This document shows positions 1-6,015 of a stretch of DNA of 8,294 nucleotides, piece after piece. The DNA lies in NCBI GenBank assembly GCA_946478965.1, contig CAMLDQ010000086.1, forward strand, positions 1 through 8,294, given 5' to 3'. The translations under genes were made by a program, and so were the position numbers. Under the pieces are notes generated by a model. It was given only the letters and a program-made list of their open reading frames with translations. It searched no databases and was not told the origin of the DNA. How positions within the stretch are numbered: position 1 is the stretch's first letter; each line of letters starts with the position of its first letter. Source of the DNA: an uncultured Methylobacillus sp. (GTDB lineage Bacteria; Pseudomonadota; Gammaproteobacteria; Burkholderiales; Methylophilaceae).

Positions 1-368
1 GCTTCGACGTCGAGTTCGAGATGGAATCCTACCTGCGCTATCAGGGCGACAAGTTTGCCGAGACCTTCGACGCCAATACCTACCTGCGCATGACGCGCGC
101 GCTGGATTATTTCGACCCGGCCGCCGATTTCGACGGCGACTTGAGCGCAGCCCTCGCCAAGGCCACGGCAGACTTTCTGGTGGTCTCCTTCACCAGCGAC
201 TGGCGCTTCTCTCCGGCCCGCTCGCGCGAGATCGTCAAGGCGCTGCTGGATAACGAGCTCACCGTCAGCTATGCGGAACTGACCGCCGCGCATGGCCACG
301 ATGCTTTCCTGATGCCCGATGCGCATTACCACGCCATCGTGCGCGCCTATCTGGAGAACATGGAATGA
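1..368 (+). CDS. metX: Homoserine O-acyltransferase MetX, C-terminal fragment (5' end outside window)
   Basis: This is an alpha/beta-hydrolase-fold enzyme that acylates L-homoserine (acetyl- or succinyl-CoA donor) in cytoplasmic methionine biosynthesis. The first full codon is at base 3, and no start is visible because the gene enters from the left; about 121 residues are present of a family length near 370-390. Counting from the Met at base 21, the segment [10 protein letters not shown] carries Asp60 and HGHDAFL carries His93. The 33-residue spacing equals that between the catalytic Asp and His of known MetX enzymes, so two of the three triad residues are visible; the nucleophilic Ser is outside. 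The stop overlaps the metW start (ATGA, 365-368), which implies translational coupling. Many betaproteobacterial MetX proteins are thought to be succinyltransferases; the residues that decide acyl specificity are not in the window. Confidence 0.93.
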   Translation, partial: FDVEFEMESYLRYQGDKFAETFDANTYLRMTRALDYFDPAADFDGDLSAALAKATADFLVVSFTSDWRFSPARSREIVKALLDNELTVSYAELTAAHGHDAFLMPDAHYHAIVRAYLENME

Positions 369-997
369 CGCACACACCGACCCAAGCTCATACGCATTTC
401 ACCGAGATGGCCGCGGCGCGGCGGGATTTCGCCGCCATTGCGCGATGGATCAAGCCCGGCGTCAAGGTACTCGACCTCGGCTGCGGTGACGGCAGCCTGC
501 TCGGCTTCCTGCGTGACACGCTCAATGTGCGCGGCTATGGCGTGGAGAAAGCGGATGCCAATGTGCTGGACTGCATCAAAAATGGCGTGAATGTCATCCA
601 GATGGACCTGGAAGCGGGGCTTTCCGGATTCGAGGCGCAGTCGTTCGATGTCGTGGTCCTGTCGCAGACATTGCAAGCGATGCATAACACCGAGGCCATC
701 GTGCTGGACATGCTGCGCGTCGGCAAGGAAGTGATCGTCACCTTCCCCAATTTCGGCTACTGGAGACATCGCTTCCAGCTCATCGGCGGCAACATGCCGG
801 TGTCGCGCAACCTGCCGTATCAATGGTACGACACCCCCAACGTGCATCTCTGCACCATCAGCGATTTCGACAACTTCTGCCGCGACCACCACATCCGCGT
901 CGCCGAGCGTCTGGTGCTGACGGATGGCAAGCCGGTGAATGCCATGCCCAATATTCTGGGTAGCCTGGCCATGTATCGGCTCGGCAACGCGCTTTAA
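365..997 (+). CDS. metW: Methionine biosynthesis protein MetW (class I SAM-methyltransferase fold)
   Basis: MetW is a small Rossmann-fold protein coded next to metX in many proteobacteria. In Pseudomonas it has been reported to bind and activate MetX, so it may act as a partner subunit rather than a methyltransferase. The glycine-rich SAM motif [10 protein letters not shown], lies at residues 35-43. The family signatures [10 protein letters not shown] and [15 protein letters not shown] follow in the second half. The chosen ATG overlaps the metX stop in ATGA and gives 210 aa, slightly longer than the usual ~195-200. An internal ATG at 407 ([18 protein letters not shown]) matches the usual family N-terminus better, so the true start is uncertain; the overlap favours 365. 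The stop is three bases from the convergent membrane-protein gene. The family assignment is secure, the biochemical role less so. Confidence 0.93.
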   Translation: MTHTPTQAHTHFTEMAAARRDFAAIARWIKPGVKVLDLGCGDGSLLGFLRDTLNVRGYGVEKADANVLDCIKNGVNVIQMDLEAGLSGFEAQSFDVVVLSQTLQAMHNTEAIVLDMLRVGKEVIVTFPNFGYWRHRFQLIGGNMPVSRNLPYQWYDTPNVHLCTISDFDNFCRDHHIRVAERLVLTDGKPVNAMPNILGSLAMYRLGNAL

Positions 998-1000
998 GCA

Positions 1001-1669
1001 CTACTGTAGCACCAACCGCACCAGCCCCAACACACCGAAGCCCAACACCAGCGCACCGCTGAGCTGGCGTATCCAGGCACGCTGCAAGAAACTCCGCAGC
1101 CTGACGGCCGCCATTCCCATGGCCAGCAGGGTTGGCAAGGTTCCCAGGCCGAACGCCAGCATCAGCGCAGCGCCTTGCGGGCCATTACCGGTGGCCAGTG
1201 CAACCACCAGTACGCTGTAGACCAGCCCGCACGGCAGCCAGCCCCACAACAGGCCCAGGCTGAAAGCCTGGCCGGCGCTCCGGACCGGCAGGAAACGTCC
1301 GGAAAAAGGCTGGATCTTCCGCCATAACAGCGCTCCGCCACGTTCCAGAAGCAACACGCCCCGCCACCATCCGGCCAGATACAGCCCCAGGACAACCAGC
1401 ATCAGGTTGGCCAGCAGGTACAACACCTTCTCCATCGGCAACAGGTGGTTCAACAGCAGGCTGGAAGAGCCCAACAGCCCCGCCAGCAGACCCGCCACGG
1501 TATAGCTCGCGATACGTCCGCAGTTGTAACTCAGCTGCTTCACGATATCCGGCTGCTGCCCCGGAAGCGGCAGGCTGACGGCACTGACGATGCCGCCGCA
1601 CATGCCGATGCAATGCCCCCCGCCAAGGAGGCCGACGAGAAACGCGGAAAGCAGGGAGAGTTCAGGCAT
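1001..1669 (-). CDS. Sulfite exporter TauE/SafE-family (DsbD_2-like) integral membrane protein
   Basis: A 222-residue inner-membrane protein with about six hydrophobic helices (roughly 4-33, 46-68, 80-102, 134-158, 163-190, 198-222). Helix 1 carries GGGHCIGMCGG (His19, Cys20, Cys24). Helix 4 carries WLPCGLVYS (Cys147). These are the hallmarks of the DsbD_2/TauE-SafE-like group that includes cytochrome-biogenesis-type and UreH-like membrane proteins. Relatives are often found near cbb3-oxidase or heavy-metal genes, and a metal- or thiol-redox role is commonly suspected. No such neighbours are seen here, so the substrate is unknown. The ATG at 1669 begins directly at the family-like MPELSLLSAFLVG; the in-frame ATG at 1714 would add 15 non-family residues and run into the ampG control region. 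No strong ribosome-binding site is visible. The gene is divergent from ampG and tail-to-tail with metW. Confidence 0.85.
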   Translation of the reverse strand: MPELSLLSAFLVGLLGGGHCIGMCGGIVSAVSLPLPGQQPDIVKQLSYNCGRIASYTVAGLLAGLLGSSSLLLNHLLPMEKVLYLLANLMLVVLGLYLAGWWRGVLLLERGGALLWRKIQPFSGRFLPVRSAGQAFSLGLLWGWLPCGLVYSVLVVALATGNGPQGAALMLAFGLGTLPTLLAMGMAAVRLRSFLQRAWIRQLSGALVLGFGVLGLVRLVLQ

Positions 1670-1712
1670 GGCTAGCGGCCGCCGGAAAATGGGAACATGG
1701 CTGCATGCGGGC

Positions 1713-1725
1713 ATTGTGGCACAAT
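1713..1725. promoter_or_regulatory. Perfect 13-base palindrome in the divergent TauE/SafE - ampG gap (candidate operator or -10 region)
   Basis: The sequence is attgtg-g-cacaat, a perfect 6-1-6 inverted repeat, within the 84-base gap between the start codons at 1669 and 1754. The right half, cacaat, matches four of six bases of a sigma70 -10 element and would put a transcript start about 20 bases before ampG, but no good -35 lies at the right distance. It could be an operator for a dimeric regulator, part of a promoter, or chance. A weak 4-bp stem (cccg 1727-1730 / cggg 1737-1740) follows directly. Confidence 0.3.
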
Positions 1726-1753
1726 CCCCGCGATTTCGGGTATGGTAGCGGCC

Positions 1754-3019
1754 ATGACCAACACCGACTGGAAAGCCGCGCTATTCAACCGGCGCATGCT
1801 GATCTGCATCTTCACCGGCTTTTCCTCGGGGCTTCCCTTGTTCATCCTCATCAGCCTGCTGCCGGCCTGGTTGCGCTCCGAAAACGTCGACCTGAAAGCC
1901 ATCGGCCTGTTTGCGCTTATCCAGCTGCCCTTCACCTGGAAATTCCTGTGGGCGCCGCTCTTCGACCGCTTCATTCCGCCGCTCGGCCGTCGGCGCGGCT
2001 GGATGTTGCTGACGCAACTGGCCTTGCTCGGCTCCATCCCGGCCTTCGGACAACTGCATCCGCAGCAGGATATCTGGGCGATTGCCTATCTCGCTGCCGC
2101 AGTCGCCTTTTTTTCGGCATCGCAGGACATTGCGCTGGATGCCTATCGGCGCGAACTGCTGGCCGACGTCGAACTGGGGCTAGGCAACGCCATCCACGTC
2201 AACGCCTACAAGGTCGCCGGCCTGATTCCCGGGTCGCTCTCGCTAGTGCTGGCCGATCATCTATCGTGGGGAACGGTCTACCTGGTGACGGCCCTATTCA
2301 TGCTGCCCGGACTGGCAATGACGTTGCTGGTCAAGGAACCTGAACTCGCCCACGGCAGCCATCCCCGCAGCCTGCGTGACGCGATGGTAGAGCCTTTCCA
2401 GGAGTTCTGGTCACGCCATGGCGGGCGATCCGCGCTGCTGATCCTGGCCTTCCTGTTTTTCTACAAACTGGGCGATAGCATGGCTGTCGCGCTGGCGACC
2501 CCTTTTTACCTGGACATGGGATTTTCCAAAACAGAGATCGGCTTGGTCGCCAAGAATGCCGGCCTATGGCCCAGCGTCATCGGCGGATTGCTTGGAGGCA
2601 TCTGGATGGTCAGGCTCGGTATCGGCCGCGCCCTGTGGATATTCGGCGCGCTGCAAATGCTCGCAATCCTCGGCTTTGCCTGGCTGGCATGGCAGGGACC
2701 ATTCGCGACTCCGGGTAGTGCCGAGCTGGCCAAGCTCGCCATCGTGATCGGCTTCGAGGCCTTTGGCGTCGGCCTTGGCACAACCGCCTTCGTCGCCTTT
2801 ATCGCCCACACGACGCACCCTCGCTACACCGCCACGCAATTTGCGCTGTTTACCAGCCTGATGGCGGTGCCGCGTACTGTCGCCAACGCCGCCACCGGCT
2901 ATCTGGTCGAATCGCTGGGCTGGACCGTCTTCTTCCTGTTCTGTTTCGCAATCGCGCTGCCCGGCATGCTCATGCTATTCAGGGTCGCGCCATGGAACGG
3001 CCAGCGCAACAACACGTAA
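1754..3019 (+). CDS. ampG: AmpG-type muropeptide MFS permease
   Basis: A 421-residue inner-membrane transporter of the major facilitator superfamily. AmpG imports GlcNAc-1,6-anhydroMurNAc (peptides) from the periplasm for cell-wall recycling, a flux that in some bacteria also sets beta-lactamase induction. Family landmarks are the N-terminal FNRRMLICIFTGFSSGLPL (11-29), WLRSENVDLKAIGLFALIQL (39-58), the KFLWAPLFDRF and LGRRRGW loop (63-83), and FSASQDIALDAYRREL (120-135). Its length fits the short, about 12-helix form; E. coli AmpG is longer (about 490 aa) with two extra C-terminal helices. ATG at 1754 begins at MTNTDWKAALFNRR, as in relatives. ATGs at 1742 and 1697 are also in frame but add unconserved residues. 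The ribosome-binding site is weak for all of them. The DUF1223 gene follows after 50 bases on the same strand. Confidence 0.85.
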   Translation: MTNTDWKAALFNRRMLICIFTGFSSGLPLFILISLLPAWLRSENVDLKAIGLFALIQLPFTWKFLWAPLFDRFIPPLGRRRGWMLLTQLALLGSIPAFGQLHPQQDIWAIAYLAAAVAFFSASQDIALDAYRRELLADVELGLGNAIHVNAYKVAGLIPGSLSLVLADHLSWGTVYLVTALFMLPGLAMTLLVKEPELAHGSHPRSLRDAMVEPFQEFWSRHGGRSALLILAFLFFYKLGDSMAVALATPFYLDMGFSKTEIGLVAKNAGLWPSVIGGLLGGIWMVRLGIGRALWIFGALQMLAILGFAWLAWQGPFATPGSAELAKLAIVIGFEAFGVGLGTTAFVAFIAHTTHPRYTATQFALFTSLMAVPRTVANAATGYLVESLGWTVFFLFCFAIALPGMLMLFRVAPWNGQRNNT

Positions 3020-3056
3020 GGTATTTCCGCTTGCGCCGACCAAGCGGCATTACCCG

Positions 3057-3062
3057 AAGGAG
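3057..3062 (+). promoter_or_regulatory. Shine-Dalgarno site of the DUF1223 gene
   Basis: aaggag with a seven-base spacer to ATG 3070. It decides the start against the in-frame ATG at 2992, which would place 26 extra residues before the signal peptide and overlap ampG. Confidence 0.8.
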
Positions 3063-3069
3063 TTGCATC

Positions 3070-3852
3070 ATGCGTCCCAGACCGCTTCAACTGGCAATAA
3101 CCCTTGCTGTACTGGCTCTTCCCCCGTTTGCTGCTGCCGATTGCAGCATCACAAGTGCCACGCACCGCGTCTCCCTGGTAGAACTGTATACCTCAGAGGG
3201 CTGCAGCAGCTGCCCGCCCGCCGACGAGTGGTTGAGCCGGCTGGGCGGGCAGGGACTGGCGGGCAAAACCATCGTGCCCTTGGCGCTGCATGTAGACTAC
3301 TGGGATTACATCGGCTGGCATGACCGTTTCGCACAGCCCGGCTTCTCAGCCAGACAACGTGAACTGGCGGCAGTCGGTCGCTCCAGCGTCATCTATACCC
3401 CGCAGGTCGTATTCAACGGGCACGATTTCAGAAGCTGGTGGAATGCCGGACGCGTCGAGCGCGAATTGGCTGCGGCCGGCTCCAGTAAGGCGCAGGCTTC
3501 GATCAGTCTCAATCTTCAGGTTGGCAATCCCGGCGCGTTCACCGTTACCGCCACGGCCGGCACCGTGCAAGCCGGACCGCATGCCTTGTATCTAGCGGTT
3601 TATGAAAACGGCCTGCATTCCGACGTGAACCGAGGAGAAAACGCTGGCGCCACGCTCCACCACGACTTCGTCGTGCGCAAATGGCTGGGGCCCCTGACCT
3701 TAAACAATCAGGCCAGGCTCTCGTGGCGGCAGGAGATCGAACTGGATGGAACCTGGAAACCGGACTCGCTGGGCGTTGCCGCATTCGTCCAGAACACGGC
3801 AACAGGGGAGGTCCTGCAGGCGGTATCGCTGCCCTTATGCGGACATGGATGA
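3070..3852 (+). CDS. Secreted DUF1223 family protein (thioredoxin-like fold, CxxC)
   Basis: A 260-residue protein with a Sec signal peptide: Arg at 2 and 4, a hydrophobic core at 6-20, and probable cleavage after AAA at 21-23, so it should be periplasmic. Mature Cys25 is not preceded by a proper lipobox (Ala-Ala-Asp), so a lipoprotein is unlikely. The segment VELYTSEGCSSCPPADEWL (37-55) carries CSSC at 45-48 in the position of a thioredoxin-like active site and is the DUF1223 hallmark. Cys257, four residues from the end, could pair with Cys25; that is a guess. The function of the family is unknown; a periplasmic thiol-disulfide or metal role is plausible from the fold. ATG 3070 is chosen because aaggag (3057-3062) sits seven bases upstream and the signal peptide starts there. 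It probably shares a transcript with ampG. Its last five codons overlap the opposite-strand gene. Confidence 0.87.
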   Translation: MRPRPLQLAITLAVLALPPFAAADCSITSATHRVSLVELYTSEGCSSCPPADEWLSRLGGQGLAGKTIVPLALHVDYWDYIGWHDRFAQPGFSARQRELAAVGRSSVIYTPQVVFNGHDFRSWWNAGRVERELAAAGSSKAQASISLNLQVGNPGAFTVTATAGTVQAGPHALYLAVYENGLHSDVNRGENAGATLHHDFVVRKWLGPLTLNNQARLSWRQEIELDGTWKPDSLGVAAFVQNTATGEVLQAVSLPLCGHG

Positions 3853-4131
3853 AGCGCGGACAGTGTGGGGAAGCGGCAAGCCGACGCCTTGCGTCACGCA
3901 GTCTTCCGGCATGATGATTTCGATGTGTTCGCGATTGATGTTCATGAAGTTGGTCACCGCCACCTTGCGCTGGTCATGATCCCAGACTTCGGCATCGGTC
4001 ACGGCGATGAATTCCTTGGATTCGCAAATGTAGTCGGTCACGCGAGCCTCGGGCAGCACGGAAATGTGTCCCACGATACGGTAATGTCCGGTCAGGATGA
4101 TCACCCGGGTCTTGTCGGTTTCCGTCTTCAT
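3835..4131 (-). CDS. Small DUF6812-like conserved hypothetical protein
   Basis: A soluble 98-residue protein with no signal peptide or membrane segment. Residues about 7-75 form an alternating beta-rich pattern: RVIILTGHYRIVGHISVLP, then TDYICESKEFIAVTDAEVWD, then NFMNINREHIEIIMP. This resembles the small DUF6812 family as I remember it; the function is unknown. The last ~18 residues (after EDCVTQG) look unstructured and lie partly over the end of the DUF1223 gene (18-base tail-to-tail overlap, in codon register). ATG 4131 is preferred because aaggggg lies five bases upstream; ATG 4155 would add eight residues (MYPDKGAE). The gene follows xth on the same strand after 62 bases, so they may be co-transcribed. 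A weak -10-like tataaa (revcomp of 4154-4159) just before the longer start could be its own promoter, but no -35 is convincing. Confidence 0.72.
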   Translation of the reverse strand: MKTETDKTRVIILTGHYRIVGHISVLPEARVTDYICESKEFIAVTDAEVWDHDQRKVAVTNFMNINREHIEIIMPEDCVTQGVGLPLPHTVRASSMSA

Positions 4132-4193
4132 TTCCGCCCCCTTGTCTGGATACATTTATAGCATACTACTTATTCCGATTTTGTTTCACAGAA

Positions 4194-4982
4194 TTATCGG
4201 CCAAGTGGCTGATCGTAATCGATAATGAGCGGCGCGTGGTCGCTAAAGCGCTCGTCCTTGTAGATGCTGGTCGCAACAGCGATCGCCGCAATCCCCGGTG
4301 TGGCAATCTGATAGTCGATACGCCAGCCGACGTTCTTGGCCCAGGCCTGCCCGCGGTTGCTCCACCAGGTGTAGCATGCGTCGGTGGCATCCGGATGCAG
4401 GCGGCGATAGACGTCCACCCAACCCAGCTCATCGAAAATCTTCGTCATCCAGGCACGCTCCTCGGGCAGGAAGCCGGAGTTCTTGCGATTCCCTTTCCAG
4501 TTCTTGAGATCGGCTTCCTTGTGCGCGATATTCCAGTCGCCGCAGATGACCACTTCGCGCCCGCTCGCCCTGAGCTCGGCCAGCCTTGGGAAAAAACGAT
4601 CCATGACGCTGAATTTCACATTCTGCCGCTCCTCGCCGCTCGAACCCGACGGCAGATAGAGCGACACCACCGAAAGGTTGCCATATTGTGCTTCGATATA
4701 GCGTCCCTCGGCGTCGATATCGGCCATGCCCAGCCCCTCGATGATGGCGTCCGGCTGACGCCTGGAGTAAATGCCGACGCCGCTGTAACCCTTTTTCTCC
4801 GCATAGTGGAAATAGCCGTAGAAGCCGTCCGGCTGCAACATTTCGCGCGTCATGTCGGGCGCCTGCGCTTTCAGTTCCTGCATGCAGACGATATCGGCAT
4901 CCTGCTTTTCCAGCCATGCAAACAGGCCTTTGCTGGTCGCGGAGCGGATGCCATTGAGGTTTAACGATATAATTCTCAGCAA
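4194..4982 (-). CDS. xth: Exodeoxyribonuclease III (AP endonuclease, ExoIII/XthA family)
   Basis: A 262-residue Mg-dependent nuclease of the EEP fold that incises abasic sites and removes 3'-blocking groups in base-excision repair. Family residues are in order: LNLNGIRSA (Asn8), MQELK (Glu36), [11 protein letters not shown] (63-73), [18 protein letters not shown] (Asp149, Asn151), [12 protein letters not shown], and FSDHAPL (Asp248, His249). These correspond to E. coli Asn7, Glu34, Asp151, Asn153, Asp258 and His259, so the catalytic set is complete and the length is normal. The start is TTG at 4982: aagga (revcomp of 4989-4993) precedes it by six bases and the product begins [11 protein letters not shown] as expected; no ATG is available nearby. 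It diverges from pyrE, whose ATG is only 32 bases away. This subgroup (GDWN rather than GDMN) is typical of many proteobacterial ExoIII proteins. Confidence 0.95.
   Translation of the reverse strand: MLRIISLNLNGIRSATSKGLFAWLEKQDADIVCMQELKAQAPDMTREMLQPDGFYGYFHYAEKKGYSGVGIYSRRQPDAIIEGLGMADIDAEGRYIEAQYGNLSVVSLYLPSGSSGEERQNVKFSVMDRFFPRLAELRASGREVVICGDWNIAHKEADLKNWKGNRKNSGFLPEERAWMTKIFDELGWVDVYRRLHPDATDACYTWWSNRGQAWAKNVGWRIDYQIATPGIAAIAVATSIYKDERFSDHAPLIIDYDQPLGR
4968..4973 (+). promoter_or_regulatory. Candidate -10 element for pyrE, inside the 5' end of xth
   Basis: A perfect tataat lies 41 bases before the pyrE ATG, overlapping the first codons of xth on the opposite strand. It would give a leader of about 35 bases. 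No recognisable -35 stands 16-18 bases upstream and there is no extended -10 TG, so this is only a candidate. Confidence 0.35.
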
Positions 4983-4988
4983 TTCAAA

Positions 4989-4993
4989 TCCTT
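4989..4993 (-). promoter_or_regulatory. Shine-Dalgarno site supporting the TTG start of xth
   Basis: Read on the minus strand this is AAGGA followed by TTTGAA and then the TTG start codon at 4982-4980. The good motif and six-base spacing are the reason for accepting a non-ATG start. Confidence 0.7.
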
Positions 4994-5014
4994 AATTATT
5001 ATCCGGTATCGAAC

Positions 5015-5656
5015 ATGTCCGATTTCACCCAGCAGTTTATCGAATTCGCCATCCAAAAGCAGGTGTTGCGTTTCGGCGAATTCAAGACCAAAGCTGGCCG
5101 CCTGAGCCCGTATTTCTTCAACGCCGGCCTGTTCAACGATGGCGAAAGCCTGATGAAGCTGGGCGAATTCTACGCGGCTGCCATTCTCAAGTCCGGCCTT
5201 CAGTTCGACATGCTGTTCGGCCCGGCCTACAAAGGCATTACTTTGGCGGCCGCTATCGCCATCGCCCTGGCGCGACAGGGACATAACGTGCCCTATGCCT
5301 ACAACCGCAAGGAAGCCAAGGACCATGGCGAAGGCGGCACCATCGTCGGCGCATCGCTCACAGGTCGCGTGCTGATCGTCGACGACGTAATCTCGGCCGG
5401 CACCTCGGTGCGCGAGTCCGTCGAAATTATCCGTGCCCATGGCGCCACGCCTTGCGGGGTCGCCATCGCCATCGACCGCCAGGAACGCGGGCAGGGCGCA
5501 CTCTCTGCCGTACAGGAAGTGCAGCGCGACAGCAACATCCCCGTCATCAGCATCGCCTCACTGGCCGATCTTATCGCCTACCTCGACGACACTCCAGAAT
5601 TGGCGGCACACAAGGCCGCCATGGAAAACTACCGGGTAGCCTACGGCGTAGCTTAA
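5015..5656 (+). CDS. pyrE: Orotate phosphoribosyltransferase
   Basis: PyrE converts orotate and PRPP to orotidine 5'-phosphate in de novo pyrimidine synthesis (cytoplasmic, dimeric). The 213-residue length equals that of E. coli PyrE. Visible motifs are Lys26 near the orotate pocket ([16 protein letters not shown], 23-38), GPAYKGI (69-75, Lys73), the flexible catalytic loop [11 protein letters not shown] (98-108, with Arg98, Lys99, Lys102, His104), and the PRPP-binding [14 protein letters not shown] (119-132, Asp123 and Asp124). All expected catalytic residues are present. The ATG at 5015 gives the canonical N-terminus; the ribosome-binding site is weak. It is divergent from xth and stands alone, 66 bases before bfd, which has its own promoter. 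No attenuator-like hairpin with a T-run is seen in its short leader. Confidence 0.96.
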   Translation: MSDFTQQFIEFAIQKQVLRFGEFKTKAGRLSPYFFNAGLFNDGESLMKLGEFYAAAILKSGLQFDMLFGPAYKGITLAAAIAIALARQGHNVPYAYNRKEAKDHGEGGTIVGASLTGRVLIVDDVISAGTSVRESVEIIRAHGATPCGVAIAIDRQERGQGALSAVQEVQRDSNIPVISIASLADLIAYLDDTPELAAHKAAMENYRVAYGVA

Positions 5657-5662
5657 ATAATA

Positions 5663-5690
5663 TTGACAACGATTCTCATTTAGATACAAT
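5663..5690 (+). promoter_or_regulatory. Sigma70 promoter of bfd
   Basis: A perfect -35 ttgaca (5663-5668) and a -10 tacaat (5685-5690, five of six) are separated by 16 bases. The predicted transcript start is near 5697, about 26 bases before the bfd ATG. This is the best promoter in the window, and it lies in the gap just after the pyrE stop. Confidence 0.75.
5665..5683 (+). promoter_or_regulatory. Fur box overlapping the bfd promoter
   Basis: The 19-mer gacaacgattctcatttag matches the classic Fur consensus gataatgataatcattatc at 12 of 19 positions by my hand count, including gat and tcatt in the core. It lies between and over the -35 and -10 elements, where Fur-Fe2+ would block RNA polymerase. 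Derepression under iron starvation fits Bfd, whose task is to release iron from bacterioferritin. Confidence 0.65.
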
Positions 5691-5717
5691 GCACCTGAGA
5701 CTGTTCTCCCCAGGTGC
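5691..5717 (+). repeat. 7-bp inverted repeat spanning the bfd transcript start and ribosome-binding site
   Basis: The arms gcacctg (5691-5697) and caggtgc (5711-5717) are perfectly complementary around a 13-base loop; an inner aga/tct (5698-5700 / 5705-5707) could extend the stem after a three-base bulge. The right arm contains cagg, the only ribosome-binding-like sequence before the ATG at 5723. If transcription starts near 5697, most of the left arm is not transcribed, so it may act as a DNA operator rather than as an RNA hairpin. Confidence 0.4.
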
Positions 5718-5722
5718 TTATC

Positions 5723-5929
5723 ATGTACGTTTGCGTATGCCGTGCCGTAACCGATTCCCAGATTCGCGAAGCGATTTGCGAAGGAGCGTGCTCCATGCGT
5801 GAACTGCGCCAGCGCCTTGGCGTCGCTTCCGAATGTGGCCGCTGTTCGAGCTGTGCACTCGGCATTCTACGCAAGCAACAACAAGCCACCATCCAGGGCA
5901 GCGCGGAGACCGCGGCCGCCTACGCTTAA
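5723..5929 (+). CDS. bfd: Bacterioferritin-associated ferredoxin Bfd
   Basis: A 68-residue [2Fe-2S] protein (BFD-like fold) that docks on bacterioferritin and passes electrons to its haem, reducing the ferric core so that iron is released to the cytosol. The four cluster ligands Cys4, Cys6, Cys38 and Cys41 (MYVCVC at the start and ECGRC in the middle) stand at the same positions as in E. coli Bfd. Three further cysteines (19, 23, 44) are not expected ligands. The last ~18 residues after KQQQ are Ala-rich and probably disordered. ATG 5723 gives the family N-terminus; GTG at 5714 would add three residues. The bfr gene follows after 86 bases on the same strand, and a promoter with a Fur box precedes bfd, so expression should rise when iron is scarce. 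Confidence 0.93.
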   Translation: MYVCVCRAVTDSQIREAICEGACSMRELRQRLGVASECGRCSSCALGILRKQQQATIQGSAETAAAYA

Positions 5930-5954
5930 ACCCAGGCAACTCGCCGTTCCATTA

Positions 5955-5983
5955 TTGCAGCACCCCTATGTCGGCGTTATGCT
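5955..5983 (+). promoter_or_regulatory. Weak candidate promoter for bfr in the bfd-bfr gap
   Basis: ttgcag (5955-5960) and tatgct (5978-5983) are 17 bases apart, the ideal spacing, but match the consensus at only three and four of six positions. It is worth listing because bfr is usually needed when iron is plentiful, when a Fur-repressed bfd promoter would be silent. Confidence 0.25.
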
Positions 5984-6015
5984 ACGCCCAACCCCATTCT
6001 GCAGAGGATTCCCCC

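Noticed and set aside
347..892. 181-codon open frame on the minus strand opposite metW
   Set aside because: It lies wholly antisense to a well-conserved gene, has a low-complexity His/Val-rich product unlike any family, and is expected from GC-rich codon bias.
4236..4964. 242-codon open frame on the plus strand opposite xth
   Set aside because: Antisense shadow of xth; the opposite strand carries complete ExoIII motifs and a ribosome-binding site, while this product matches nothing recognisable.
4998..5003. gataat on the minus strand as a -10 for xth
   Set aside because: It would put the transcript start on top of the xth ribosome-binding site, and no -35 lies at the right spacing.
5833..6015. 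Upstream extension of the bfr frame by 61 codons
   Set aside because: It overlaps bfd, is not Bfr-like, and the ATG at 6016 has a ribosome-binding site and the exact family N-terminus.
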